In this document: piece by piece, positions 22,385 through 34,525 of the stretch | Position numbering within the stretch: position 1 is the stretch's first letter | How the letters are laid out: each line of letters starts with the position of its first letter | The notes under the pieces: model-generated | What the model was told of the DNA's origin: nothing | Databases searched by the model: none | What the model saw: only the letters and a program-made list of their open reading frames with translations | Position numbers and translations under genes: made by a program | Assembly (NCBI GenBank): GCA_013399875.1 | Contig: VXAZ01006320.1 | Location: 771,148 to 835,147 of the forward strand | DNA length: 64,000 nucleotides | From: Gymnorhina tibicen | Lineage: Eukaryota > Chordata > Aves > Passeriformes > Artamidae | Direction of reading: 5' to 3'

Positions 22385-25300
22385 AGAGAACAGAAGATGG
22401 CAACTGCTTCAGTCTTGCCAGGGTGACCCAACACTACAAGTGGGACAGGACCACACAATTGCAGTCAAAAGCAGGGCACAAATTTGTTACGGTTGATTTA
22501 TGAGACCACTTGCACCTATCTCATCACATTTTCTGCAATGCAGAGATAGCGCTGGGCAGACTCAACCTGGATTTAAGACACTGACTGAAAACTGCACAAA
22601 AAACTTTCTCACAGCAAGGCTGGGATAAAGATATCTCACCCATGGGAGCTAGGCTCCTCAGGAATCTTTAAGTGGAAGAAGGGAGATGCCCAGCACACAC
22701 TGTCTATTAGGAAAGCCAGTCAGTAAGCCTGAGAGACCGGTCTCAAGTCTAACACGGAAGACAGTGAGACACAGGGGTTTTATCAGTTACTACAGCAAAA
22801 GACAGATGGATTTGGGGCTTGTGACAGAACGATGAAGAGTGAAGCTAAAATCCAGGGCAGGGCTTGCTTGACCAAATTCAAGCATTCAGCTCTGTCACTT
22901 CTGATTTCAGATTAAAACTTCCACCTCTTCCTATAGCAGCACCTCCAGCTTGCCTCGCCCTATGCACAGGCTAGTGAAACATTTAGCTACAGTTTTAGGT
23001 TCAAGCCTTGGAAAAAGCTCTCTATGCTCCTAGGTTCCTTTTTCTCGTGTTCTGTGGACAGGGTCTCTGTTCAAACATTTCTGCTCTCTTCCTTTGCCAT
23101 GAGGTTACTCTGTTCGTAGACTACACAATTATATCCTCAAGGTTCTCAGCAGCTGTACCATTTATTTGACGATGTTCAAATCTAGAGGAAAAAAAATTGC
23201 AGATCCCTATCGTGTTTCTGGGTGTGTAGGGAGAGAGGAACTGTTTATTTTTTACTGACCCTTTAAAACAAATATTTTCCTGTCTGGATTAGAAAACATG
23301 CCTCATATGAGTAAAATTTAGCTCAAATCTCCTTTTTGTTTTTCTGTTGCTCTTCAAACAAGGAATCTCAGAGACTGCTTCACTGATGAGAAAAAAATGG
23401 ATTTGCTTTATTTCAGGAGCGGAGGTTGTGCCTTGGTTCTCTCAGATATATGAAACATTCCTTGATTGTGCAAATGCATCCTGATGGTGTCTTTGTGTTC
23501 TTGTCACTCCTGATTTATGGGGGCCTTTTCTACACTCAGAAAAAGAATTTGCATTTCAATTTCCATTATTTGTTCCTCTCCTCGCAGCACTCCAGCTCTG
23601 GAAGAGAGCTTGTATTCTGCTTCCCCCCAGCTGCCCCACATTGCTCCGGCACTGGGGAGGATGCAGGAGTAGGGGTACTACAGGCTCTACTCTGTGGGAA
23701 CAAGGCTCATGCTGTCATGATCTCTGGTGAGATATGCCTTTGCTTATACCCAGCAAGGACCCCTGGCATGTCTGGTCCCATCTCTCAGCCCTTCCTCCAT
23801 GCTGCAATGGAGGGGGAAGGCAACAGCCCTGTCTCCTGCCTGGTTCCCAACACCGGCCCCTGCTTGCTCACCCTTTCTGAGAAACAGCAGCCAACAAAAG
23901 AGCAAGAAGGACTAGGAACACTCACCCCTCTGCCTTCTCCACTCTTGCAGGGATGGCAGGAGGACAAGCAGGAAGCTTTGGGGACTCCTCCCTTCCATGT
24001 TTCCTGCAGGGTTGTGCCTGTTCTAAGGTGAGTTTGTAAGCAGACTCCTATCCAAAACCACCTGAAAGCGTATCACATGTCTTGGGCAGGTGAGTGGAAC
24101 AGGAATCCGAAAGCCTCTATCCCCTCTACGCTTCATCTTTACCCCTCCTGCAAGCCCTGGTGGCCACAGAAAGTCCCTGTGCCGGCCCAGGCACTGCTCC
24201 CTCAGCCCTGTGCTGCCTCTTCTCATTTGTGCAGTCTGGATGGGCTGTCACAGGCAGCCTGAGCATGCTACAAACCCTCCGAGCCTGCACGAGGGGTGGG
24301 CTAGGAGCCAGCAATGTGTGGGAAACCACATGGGCTGCATTGCAGACCCCACCATCCACCTCGCAGCTAAACTGGGGCTTTGATAGATGTAGTTCATGTC
24401 TACCTAGGAAACATTAGAAGCTTTGAAAGAAAAAAAAAGATAAAAGATAGCTTCAGAAACGGGGGAGGAGTTGCCAGGACACATCAAGCTTTAAAGATAT
24501 GAGTTACAGAAATGCATTAAGGCTTGTTGTTCAGAGCTGTCAGCCCCACAGCCGTTATTAAAACTGAACTCGATTAAAAATAAGAGACGCAAACTGAACC
24601 TTATTGAGCATTTGTTTGGACATTAAGGCCACAGATTCCTAGTAGGTTGTTGGAAGTCAAACGTCATGTGCCATAAGCCTGTGTCATCTTAATTTGCAAT
24701 GGCCTGAAACAATATATTCAAGAATACATTTTGCTTTGACTTGTTTGAAGAACATTTGTTTTGACCTCAGGGTTTCGACTATCACCATTACCATGTTGAC
24801 TTTTACATTAACATATAAAGCCAAAGGAAATACATTGAGCTGATTAAAACACGCACATCATTTCCAGGGGGCAGAAGGGTGACAATAAATTTATGTTGAT
24901 TTCTCTGAATCAGCAATTTCCAACTGAACCCAGTTCCAGGGCAAAATTCTCCAGAAGCACCAGCGGGAATTCTCATGCTGTCCCCAGTGTTCATCTGAGA
25001 CACTACACACGTCTAGACAGTTTCAAATATGCAATTTTGGCCCCTTTTTCTCCACTGGGCTCCTTTTTTTTTGACTTTCAAATGTTTGTACAGAGTGCTG
25101 AAAGCCATTATGTTCAGCAGTATCTGCCCTATTTATCCAGCTCCCAGCTGGCTGCAGAGTAGCTTTCATCAGTGGGTCTGAACTCACAAATGCTGACACA
25201 GAGATTATCTGCCCTGTGAAGAACAGTTTAACCAGATTAATCTGTGGGAGGTCCCCTCAGCCTCTTCCCTGCAGAGCCCTACGGTGAAGGATTGGCATAA

Positions 25301-26639
25301 TCTCAGAGCCTATGGCATATGCTCCCCCTTTCCCTCCCTGGAGGAAGGTACCTGATTCCCCAGGATGCTCAGTCCCATTTTCCAAACCGGGCTTGGCTGC
25401 TTTGCGGTGCCCACCCTCCCCCTTCAGAGAAGGTCCAATCCTGAAGGACAGTGGTGGGATGAGGCAGGAGATTGCTTTCATTTTCCATACCCCAGAGCTG
25501 TCAACCGTGCTCCCAGCACGGTATATTATGGTAGTAGGGACACAGAGCAAAGCCCCATAGCCCTCAACCCCTTAAACCTATCCGGCTTACACAGCAGGGT
25601 GAAGTAAGGGGAATTACTGACAGTCCTTTCTCACCTGCTGACTCCAATTTGCTTGTTTTCATTACAGCAGATAAAGAAACAAACCATTTAGTCAGCAAAT
25701 CCAAGCCCAGAAATCAATCACGTTCCCTCAGCAACTCCTGCATTGTCAGAGGAGACAGAAGCAGGAAAGACCGATCAAGTAACACCTTACCCAGACTTAA
25801 ACAAGGGAGGAAGGTTTGACATTAGCGTTTCTACAACTGCCTCTCTCTCTGTTTTTTTTTTTTTTGTACTTTTACTCCCCTCTCTCCCCTTCAAGCCTAG
25901 CTTTAAACATCTCAAAATGGGCTGATTTTAAGGTGAACTAGATATGCCAGCAATGGATGATGACTAATACACTATGAATGACAGAAACTTGGTGGAACAC
26001 TAAAAAGCAAATGAGATATTATAATACCTGGCTGCAAGTTATATAGAAAAGTGGGTTCAAGCCAAAAGGTTGAAGGAATAATGCAGTCTTTTCAATACCT
26101 CAGTGGAGTTAATTCAGAAAACCTTAAAACTCTTAAAGGGGAAAAATATGTGCAGAAGATCATACCATCAACTCTGCATGAATTCACAGCCCCGGGAGTT
26201 CCAATACATTTATAATCCCATGCTGCACATCTATCATCAGGGCTGTAGCTAAAGACAGCTGGGTATGCAGTTTTGAAAGAACACACAATTTATAGAAAAT
26301 TAAGATGGGGAAATTCACCTGTAAGCTGGCACAAAGAACACAACAGCTCCTCTGCTCTTTAAACAATTGCTTCTTGGAACAGCTAATTCAAGCGCCCACA
26401 AGCAAAAGCAGCAATTCCTGACTTAATTTTCAGCAACATGCAGGAACTAAATCAAGAAGTGACAATGTCTGAGCCCTTAAGTAATAGGGTTCACAATGTA
26501 ATTAAGTTCAGTGTCCTAGGAGGAGGTAGTGAATGAAGAGATACACAAATGACACTAGATTTTAGAAGACTGTTTAGAGCACAACGGGAGTCATTCAGAA
26601 GGACATTAATTCAGTGTAGAGGAAGCAAGTGCTGTACAG
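22385..26639. other. Intronic DNA, unassigned; possible conserved block at 24.48-24.83 kb
   Basis: A 201-codon plus-strand open frame at 23426-24031 has no recognisable domain and overlaps other frames on both strands from 23.7 to 24.4 kb, a GC-richer patch. The AT-rich, non-repetitive stretch at 24.48-24.83 kb is a plausible conserved element. A T-run is at about 25.85-25.87 kb. Confidence 0.5.
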
Positions 26640-27105
26640 ATGGTTTAAATAATATATAAATGATGTGGGAAGAGAGCTCTTGGTGGGGTCACAGAGTCTG
26701 CAGAGGATACAGGTTATTTTGGGGAGTTCAAAACAGCCTCTCAAGACCAGAGAGAATTCTTGGGTGTTGGACTGAGACTTAACCAAAGCAAGGCAGATGG
26801 CCAACACAATAATAAGTGACACTGTCAATTAAAACAAACTGATTATCCTGGAAAACCCACATTAAAGCTGCTCCAAGTCCTCTCAGAGGATTTTGAGGCA
26901 ACAGCCTATGTACAGGAGCTGGTGTCCCTGCACCCAACTCAGCACTGCCCAGCCAAGCACAGTGCCATCAGAAAAGGTGCCCAGCTGCAAAAGGACCAGA
27001 AGGAGGAAGGATGCAGATAATAAGCAGGACTGGCTATCTCAGGTTGCAACAGTTTTTGCAGAACCTGAGAGGGTTCAGAGAAAGGTGACAGAAGTGATGG
27101 ACAGC
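26640..27105 (+). repeat. Ancient CR1/L3-like LINE fragment, plus strand
   Basis: It contains 'aatatataaatgatgtggga', 'tctgcagaggatacagg' (the decayed GCAGATGATACAAA phrase encoding the FADDT region of CR1-type reverse transcriptase ORFs) and, 330 bases later, 'gagagggttcagagaaagg', the usual 3'-region landmark. It is highly diverged and includes uncertain intervening sequence. Called from landmark order only. Confidence 0.45.
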
Positions 27106-29665
27106 CCAGGAACACTTATCTCCAAGGAAGGGGAACTTTGGGTTGGTTTCTGGTCCCTTTTACCGAGGAAATCCTCTTCCCTACTACAAGCACCAACTGC
27201 ATTAGCAATACCCTTGTTTCCTGCCAGGCAGGGCTGTCACCACGGTATATTACTGTCGGAGATTTTTGATCTGCTATTGCATTGGTCCTACATCTGCTGT
27301 AAAGCACACAAAAATATTTCACAGCCTCTGACGTGTGAGAGTACATTTTTGGCAGCTCATTCTGGACTTAGCACAGGAGCTCATGATTGCAGGGTGCCTG
27401 ATAAGGCAACTCCAGCCATCCCTTTTGGTCCTGAGCTCATCTGAACAGAAAAACTCATAGAAGTGTGTAAAATAATAAAACCAATAACTAGTGACATTCC
27501 GTGCTCCCAGCACTGGGCCAAGAGGATACACAGTCATTAGAAGATGGCAAATCCAACGTGGCAGAAATGAAATACTGCTCTGCTCTCCCTCCTCTCCTCC
27601 CAATTTCAATATATGATTAAAAGCAGAACTCTGCCACAGAAGGCAGCAAGACCAGGATCCCCAAATCACTCAATACAGAACCAATCAATTTGTAGGAAAA
27701 TAAATCCATATGTAGAGTTATCATTACCAGAGACTCAAAGTCCCATCTCTTACACCCATCTCTAACCCATACACGTGGGATAAATCCACAGCTGCCTGCA
27801 GCAAGGTCTGGACATCTTTTTGTGAGGTGCTTCCTGCTGTGGTTAATCACCAGCAGTTATGTATGACACCAGCTCAGCCATTCCTCTTTCATCCAAGCTG
27901 GATGACATTTATAATCAAAGCAATCACATTTACTGCTTGATTTTTTGAAGTGCCAAAGCATATTGGAGTCATATGCGGAAAAGCAACCTCTGAGCCAGAG
28001 AATGAAGCAAGTAAAGGGCAGCTACGAGTCGCAGCAGATAAAGTGGGCATCGGCATTAACTTCTGTGATGCTCATTTGGATTTTTTCCACTTCCAGGATC
28101 AGTTTCCTCTCATCATTTTGAGTCAGACCTTCACAGAGCAGGCCAAGCAAACCCTGCTTAACATCTCATTTTCAACTTATAGGAACAATTTTTTGAATTA
28201 GTGCAACCGCTATGATTCACGCTAGTTAACAGCCCAGAAAGTAGAGACACCTTTCAGGCACCAGTCAAGCACTTATCACCTTCCCCACCAGTCACTGTCA
28301 GAGAGGCCAGACCAGCATATCAGACTCAGTCCGGCATCACACAGGCCCAGCATCCTTATCCCTCTCCACACCAGCTTCTTCTGCAAGATAAACAGGCAGA
28401 GGAATGTTTGCTTAGCTCAGTGTCCAAAGAAAATGCAGCCACAAGATGGTATTGCACTGAGAACTGCTGAAGTGACACAAGCCAGTTTCAGGATAAGTAG
28501 ATTGCTTTGCCAGCCAAATTTTTTTGCATTGCTTTATCTAGCTCAGTTAGCCTGACTGCCAAGTGCCCAAGCCTTCTCTGAGCTTCCAGCTCCTTTTCAG
28601 TCATGGCACTTGACCATCTTTTCTTTATGGATTGCCAGACAATGAGAACAATGCTCCCAATTCCTAATTAATTTGCTACCCATTTCCTTATCATTGAAAA
28701 GGTGTATGCATGCAGGACTGAAGCTTACATACATGTATTACGAGCAGCTAGAGCACATTGCTTCCTTTCCATGTAAGACTGGTCTAAATCTCAATAATGT
28801 TGCTCCCTGCCTGCTGCTGCTTTTCACTGCTCCCAGGATATTATTAATTCCTTCTCACATCCCTCGGGGTATTCCTCATCTCTTTTTCCTCTTGCATCAC
28901 TTCCCACTCCTTCCACCCCCCACCTACTTCCCTGCCCCACTGTAACAATTCCAAATTTCTTCTCCTCCATTACTCTCCTGCCACCTTGCTAGATGTCACT
29001 ACTTCTATTCCTGCACATTTCCAACTTTGCCCTAACATATTCTCACTTTGCAGCCCTCCCTCTTCTCAGAAAAGCAGGAGGAAAACGCCACCTCTCATTT
29101 TTATACACAGCATAGACCCAGCCTGTTTTTAGATCAGGCTCTGACAGAGTCAGAGCACTGGAACTGCCTGGGATAGCTAATGATATCATCTTCTGCAAAG
29201 AAAACCATGAGCTTTTCTCTTGGCTCTTTCTCTTTGACCTTAGCACAGCCTTATATGCTGAGCTCCTCCATCCTCCTGGAATTCACCATTGGCATCTCTT
29301 GTTCCTGCCCAGCTTCCCCTCATTTGTGATACACCTGCTTTCCTGACTGTAGATAACACCTTCTCTGTAGTGCTGTTTCCACACACGCTCTACCTTGCTG
29401 TGGCCTTCTGATCCCCTTTTAAGAAATGAAACCATGTGTGCTCCCTCCTGGACTGCAGCAGTACCTGGGAACTGCTGCCATCGTGGATGGAAGTGCTTCC
29501 AGCCTGTATCACTCCTGATGATGGCAGCCAGTAAAGTCTAGGCTTTACTTTCGTGGGGTTGAGCTAGAGCCAAGGAAGCAGTGATAAGGCTTCCAGTCTG
29601 ACTGACTGGTAATAGGCATATTCCTTCTCTTAATTTTGTGCTTGAGCTGATGCTTCTCTCCCTAG
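27106..29665. other. Intronic DNA with nothing assigned
   Basis: Ordinary mixed-composition sequence. Pyrimidine-rich between 28.8 and 29.05 kb. No exon, RNA gene or repeat family is supported. Confidence 0.6.
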
Positions 29666-29802
29666 AAATCACAGAATGTTCCGAGTTGGAAGGGACCCGC
29701 AAGGATCATCAAGTCCAGCCCTTAAGTGAGTAGCCCATACAGGGATCAAACCCATGACCTTGTTGTTATTAGCACCGTGCTCCAACCAGCTGAGCTCATC
29801 TC
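29666..29802 (-). mobile_element. tRNA-Ile-derived SINE with CR1 tail (TguSINE1-like)
   Basis: Read on the minus strand, the 5' part (29802-29731) is a tRNA-Ile relic. The A-box-like GAGCTCAGCTGG is at 29797-29786. The anticodon loop CTAATAA with anticodon AAT is at 29772-29766. The B-box-like GGTTTGATCCC is at 29752-29742. It is followed by a short linker and then a CR1-type 3' end ('gatgatccttgcgggtccc...ttctgtgat', 29712-29666). This head-tail combination is that of TguSINE1, described from passerines, in which the tail lets CR1 machinery copy the SINE. Pol III promoter boxes carry substitutions, so activity is unlikely. Confidence 0.85.
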
Positions 29803-30344
29803 AGCATGAAGATACGAGTCAGCAGTGTCAGAGATGTGCAGCAGCCAGGCCTTTTCCCTCGAGGGATCCTAGCAACACAGTTTCCAGTGCCTTGGAGGTG
29901 GGTTGCAAGTGCCACAAGCCACGATGAGGCATTCGTCAGCCTAACACCTTCACATGCACAAAGCTCTTTTGAACACTCAAAATATTTTGTCCCTTTCCTC
30001 CTCCAAAAGGCTCCAGCATTTCTACAGCCTTAAAGTAAATCCTCTTCATCCCTGGGACAGAAACTTTTCCTATTGTTGTAAATTCCCTCCAGGCTTCCCC
30101 TTGACTTGTTGCTAAGTCAAACAACCCATAATTGGAACTTTAAATTATTTTCTGATAGAGAGGAAAAAAAAAAAATCTGTCCAAATCCTTTGGCATTTCC
30201 CTTGTTTTCTCTTTCACTGCTTTTCCTATTTTGCTCTTCCCAAAATCCCTCCCAGAACTTAGAGTACTCAGTGTGTAACAACTGCAATCGCACAGGAAAA
30301 AGGAGGACTACATGCCAGCTCTACAATGTGATTTCTTGCTGTAC
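29803..30344. other. Intronic DNA with nothing assigned
   Basis: Short stretch between two retroposon relics. It includes an A-run at about 30.16-30.18 kb. Open frames on both strands look like chance. Confidence 0.6.
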
Positions 30345-30445
30345 ATCTAAAACTCTTTAAAACAGGGACCATTTTGTCTTCCTACATTTACACAAGGTCT
30401 ACCACAACCAGTTCCTGATCCTCCCACGTAACAGTAAGAGCAAGG
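30345..30445 (+). repeat. Ancient MIR/L2-type 3' fragment, plus strand
   Basis: The run 'aaactctttaaaacaggga' then 'ccattttgtcttcctacatt' and 'tacacaaggtctaccacaa' follows the order of the old amniote 3'-end phrase 'taaactctt...cagggac', a 'ct.ttgt' stretch and 'gtacagcgcctagcac'. It is short and diverged. Confidence 0.5.
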
Positions 30446-32129
30446 TGCTCTGAACTGCAGAATTTAAGCAGAATTTAAGTTTTTGTCTTTAACCTCCAGA
30501 AGTCCCCTTTTCAGGAACAGGTCTCTGTGCCAGTGATCCCCAGGCTGACCCTTCCTACTGCAGGGAGAGAGGGTTGCATGGGCTGAAACACAAACATGAG
30601 GCAGCATTAGTTCTGCCGCTCACAAAACTAATCCCTTCATCCTCTCTGGGTTTGCCCACCTACCAGCACATCTCAGGTCAACTTCTCCTACAACTCTATG
30701 CACTCTGCATCACACCGCAACGTTTTACTTTCTCCCTATCTTCCCAACATCTCCTCAACAGTTTGCCACCATGCCTAGGTCCATTCCTTGTTCCCACCAG
30801 TGCACCCTACTCAGCACAGTGTGCCCTCCCAGCATGGCAAGTGTCGGCAGCCACCATGGCTGCTCCTGCACTGCATGGGTGCTGTTTGGCCATCTGGCAC
30901 AGCAGGCTGCCTGCCCAGGTCACTGCCTTCCAGCAGCTGGTGGATCAAACAGAACAGACAACGTCTCTGCTCTGCCCATCCTTCCTTGGGTAAGGGCATT
31001 TGTAGGACTGCACTCCTCCATCCACCCACCTGAGACTGAAATCAGCCAAAAGGCTCTTACAGGGAAGCGCTGATCACCTCCATTTCCTTAGGAAACAGAG
31101 CTAAAAATAACAGTAGTAATAGCATTAACAGTGCAGTTCAAAATTGCAATGAACTTTTCTTCTGATACTTTGATTTGTAACTTCATATCTAATTTACTTA
31201 CCTTTATTACCTGTAGGACTCTCCAAATGTGTGCTGCACATCTGAACGGCTTTCAGATGTACAGATGGGAAAAGTTATTTAGGGAGAAGCCTAATTAATC
31301 ATCATTACAGTTTTCCTGCGTCTCCCTTCACTGCAACCTTCATCCACACTTTCATTTCCTCTTACCCTGACCCATTTCCCTATTTTGCCTCAAGTCCCAC
31401 TTCACTCGACCATGCCCCCAATATCACTCTTATTGTTCATGTTGTACAAGGAAAAGCTATCATCTTTCTTGCTCTTGAACAGATTCATTAATCTCCAATT
31501 CATTTAGAAGAAACTAGTTTAAATTTCCCCTTTTAAAAGTTTTGTCTCTGGCCTCTTTTCCATCCTTTTCTGCATTAAAAGTGAAACAACACTGCTGAAG
31601 ATTGAGGGACCAAGAGGAGAAGCAGCTCAGGAACAAACCAACACGTTAAATCCAAGAAGCTGCTACTCCCAAATATTAGAGCAATTATCTCTAAATTACT
31701 TGCAGTATGAGGCAACTCCATCACTTAAAAATTCAGTAACACAAACCAAACTGGGGAATTGGCAGGCCACACTTTGCATTTGGAAAGCATCTCAGAAGGC
31801 AATGCAGAAACCTCTATATAAGGGACTTTTCAAGTTAGGCCCCACAACTGGAATAAAATAATTTTTAAAATCATAGTATCTAAACATCTGGAAGAATATG
31901 CTGTGATAAACTACTTTTTTTTTTTTTTATACACACTAGAGAAAAGAGTGTCTTACCACCCCCTGAACATTTCAAACACGACAAGCTAGTGAATGAATAA
32001 AATCGGTCAATGTTTGTATCGCATCGGTGTTAAAATCCTTACTATGGCAGTGAATTTTGTGAGAGATAAAGACTCATTTCTAGGCTGTGTCACATTTTGC
32101 TTAAACACACTTAGCTGGAAATGAGAACA
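30446..32129. other. Intronic DNA with nothing assigned
   Basis: A GC-richer patch (30.75-31.0 kb) gives overlapping open frames of 80-139 codons, none recognisable. AT-rich sequence follows, with a T-run at about 31.91-31.93 kb. Confidence 0.6.
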
Positions 32130-32670
32130 CACAGCAAGTGACAAAATTGCAGACAACGCCAAGTTATTTGAGGCAGCCAAGACCAAAAGGAATAGGGAAG
32201 AACCTGAGTGAGACTTAAGCAAATAGACTGTGATAATAAGTTATATTCAGTGTTGCTAAATGCAAATAATACCTCTAAAGAGGAGAAAACTGTATATTGT
32301 TCACACATCTTTCAAATTTATGAAATAACTCTCTTACCAAAGAAAGGAATCTAGATGGCAATAGGAACAGCTGAATGCTGAGCTCAGCTTACTGTGCAGC
32401 TGTGGCAAAAAAAAAAAAAATAAAACAACCACGATGTCAGAACACAGGAGGAACAGGATGAAGCAATACAAAGACTGTGCTGAGCCCTCTATAATTCAGG
32501 GCTGGAATCACACTCAGATTATTATATGCAGCGCTGATCACCATCTCAAAGAGGAGGAAAAAAATGGAAAAAAATTTAAATGGGGAGGGTGAGTAAAATA
32601 AAACCATGACCATGGTCACACTATACAATTTAGGGAGAGATACACTGACAGGTCTTGCAGACTGAGTACC
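32130..32670 (+). repeat. Ancient CR1/L3-like LINE 3' region, plus strand
   Basis: Landmarks in sense order are 'aaaattgcagacaacgcca' (the decayed FADDT-type phrase), 'acagctgaatgctgagctc', 'gtgctgagccctctataattc' and 'attatatgcagcgctgatc' followed by 'accatctcaaagaggagg'. The last matches the 'tactgtgttcagttctggtc..ccatctcaaaaaagg' signature of old CR1/L3 elements. An A-run lies inside at about 32.41-32.42 kb. Diverged, with approximate ends. Confidence 0.55.
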
Positions 32671-33049
32671 CATCTATCCTAAGGCCATTCCCCATGCCCC
32701 TATCTTCTCCACTGCATTTCAGGAAAAACAGGGATTTCCCCCCATATCACTCCCTATCAAGGTGTTTCAGTTGTTTCATGACTAGCCCACAAAAATCAAT
32801 CTTGAATTGAATTCAACTCCTGTGTGTATTAAAGCTCATAGCTGGAAACATCTCTTCGTTTTTTCAGTGGTTCACTTCTCCCTTCCCTCTACTGTTGCTA
32901 TTATTGAATTCCCTACTTCTCTTATGTAAAGTAATTTGTGCTATTGTGTTCGGAGAATACAGCTAGCACAGTAGATAGCACACAAAATAAGATGATATTG
33001 TATCACGTATCTGAAAATCTGTGCTTAGAGCAGAGGAGAAGGGAGGAGA

Positions 33050-33220
33050 AAGGGCGCCTGCGGGAGCAGCAGGTGGGGGTCTGTGAGGGGACCTGGACTA
33101 GAGCAGAGGTGGGCACTGCCTCGTGGTGCCGCATGTGCCACTCAGCAGCCAGCAGCCCAGGGGACACGGCACGTGCGTATCGCAGATCCTCGGTCCCCAC
33201 CGTCCCAGGCAATGATCGCC
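33050..33220. promoter_or_regulatory. CpG-dense patch with CACGTG E-box
   Basis: About eleven CpG dinucleotides occur in 170 bases, against very sparse CpG around it. A canonical CACGTG E-box is at 33170-33175. Overlapping open frames of 159 codons (plus strand, 32938-33417) and 156 codons (minus strand, 33003-33473) cover it, both without recognisable domains; low stop density follows from the GC content. It is much smaller than a normal CpG island, so promoter function is only a possibility. Confidence 0.3.
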
Positions 33221-34434
33221 AAGGAACAGATACATGGAGCAAAAGGGGTCTTCCATCCCTCTCTTCCTGTGCCAGGGAAACACTCTGCAGCAGTGCAGGC
33301 TCCTGGCAGCTCGGAGGGCTGCCCAGCTCCTGGATCATGTTTTGTGTGTCTGAAAGAGGAGCTGTGGCAGAAATTATAAAACTCTCCTCCTTTTGGATGA
33401 AGGAAAGGATTTTGTAGCACATGGGTTTGCTTTGGCTAATTAAAAGCACGAGGCCATGCAAGGAAAGCAGCACTTTAATAGCTGAAAATAGCTGGAATTA
33501 AAACTAATCACGAGCATTTAGGATGCTACAGATAAAGATGTTTGAAGGAGTTTCAGCCAGGGGCCTGTGGGCTGCCTTTGCATAGCTACAGGATAAAAGG
33601 TACAGAGTCCCTCATCAATGCAGCATTGCATCCACCTTTCTGCCTGTGTGCTTTGCCACCTTCCTTGGGGGCTTCAGAGTCCTGCCAAGGGGGCACAGAA
33701 AGTATCAGGGCTCCACTCCTCAAGGACGAAATCTTAGCTCCCCCTTGACACAAAGTCACCTCAATCCTGGATAAGGGAGTCTCCTTAAGCATCAACAGGA
33801 CATGGAGTGGGTGTCTCCTTTGCAACACAGAGATGGAGAACCTCCAGGCTCCTAAGGCAACCAACCACGTCAGACAGCTGAGAGCCACCACGTACCTCAC
33901 ATTGCTGAAGGAGGGTGTCTGACTCACCCCAATCCACCTCCTGCCCCAGCCTGAAGTCACAACTTGAGCAGCAGCTCTCTCGTCATCCAAACCCTGCTCT
34001 GACATAAGCCCTAAATGGGAAATCACTTGAAGCACATGAATGCTTATTGTTTGTGGGCCGCTGGCTGGACCAGCTGATTCATTACTGGGGCCTTTCCTTT
34101 TACAGCATTAAGTCCTTGGCTCCATTGCAGATTCCCCCAAGTGTGGACAGAACATGTTTGAAGCAAAGTTTCTATTAAATCTGAGGTTACATCAGGACAG
34201 TGCACTCTTTCCAGCTTCCTAGAAGTTTCCTACATCTCCATTTTCTAGCATCCTCCTACAGACCCTAATCATGAATGATTTATAACAAAATTCAAAAGCA
34301 AGGGGACTCAGCTTACAGTTCTGAATGGCTTCTCCCTACAAATTATCTGTTATTCCTTTTGCTGATTTTCTACCATATTTCTGAATATTCAGATTGCTTC
34401 AGAAATGCCCTTTAATTCATTAATATCATGTTTC

Positions 34435-34525
34435 AGCTACTGAGATGCAAAGATGTACAAGTGAATAATTCTAGCCCATAATCACACAGTCAAAACCAGC
34501 ACTGGAAGCAAAAGAGCTTTTGAAC
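34435..34525 (-). repeat. Possible MIR-type SINE core, minus strand
   Basis: 'gtgaataattctagcccat' then 'aatcacacagtcaaaacca' and 'gcactggaagc' follows the reversed MIR core order ('taagt.acttgcccaaggtcacacag...gcagagctgg'). The match is short, so this is tentative. Confidence 0.4.

Noticed and set aside
23426..24031. 201-codon plus-strand open frame
   Set aside because: A hydrophobic stretch near the start looks like a membrane segment, but the remainder is unrecognisable and several overlapping frames are open in the same GC-rich patch.
29731..29802. tRNA-Ile gene
   Set aside because: It has the anticodon loop but carries substitutions in both promoter boxes and is fused to a CR1 tail, so it is a SINE head, not a functional tRNA gene.
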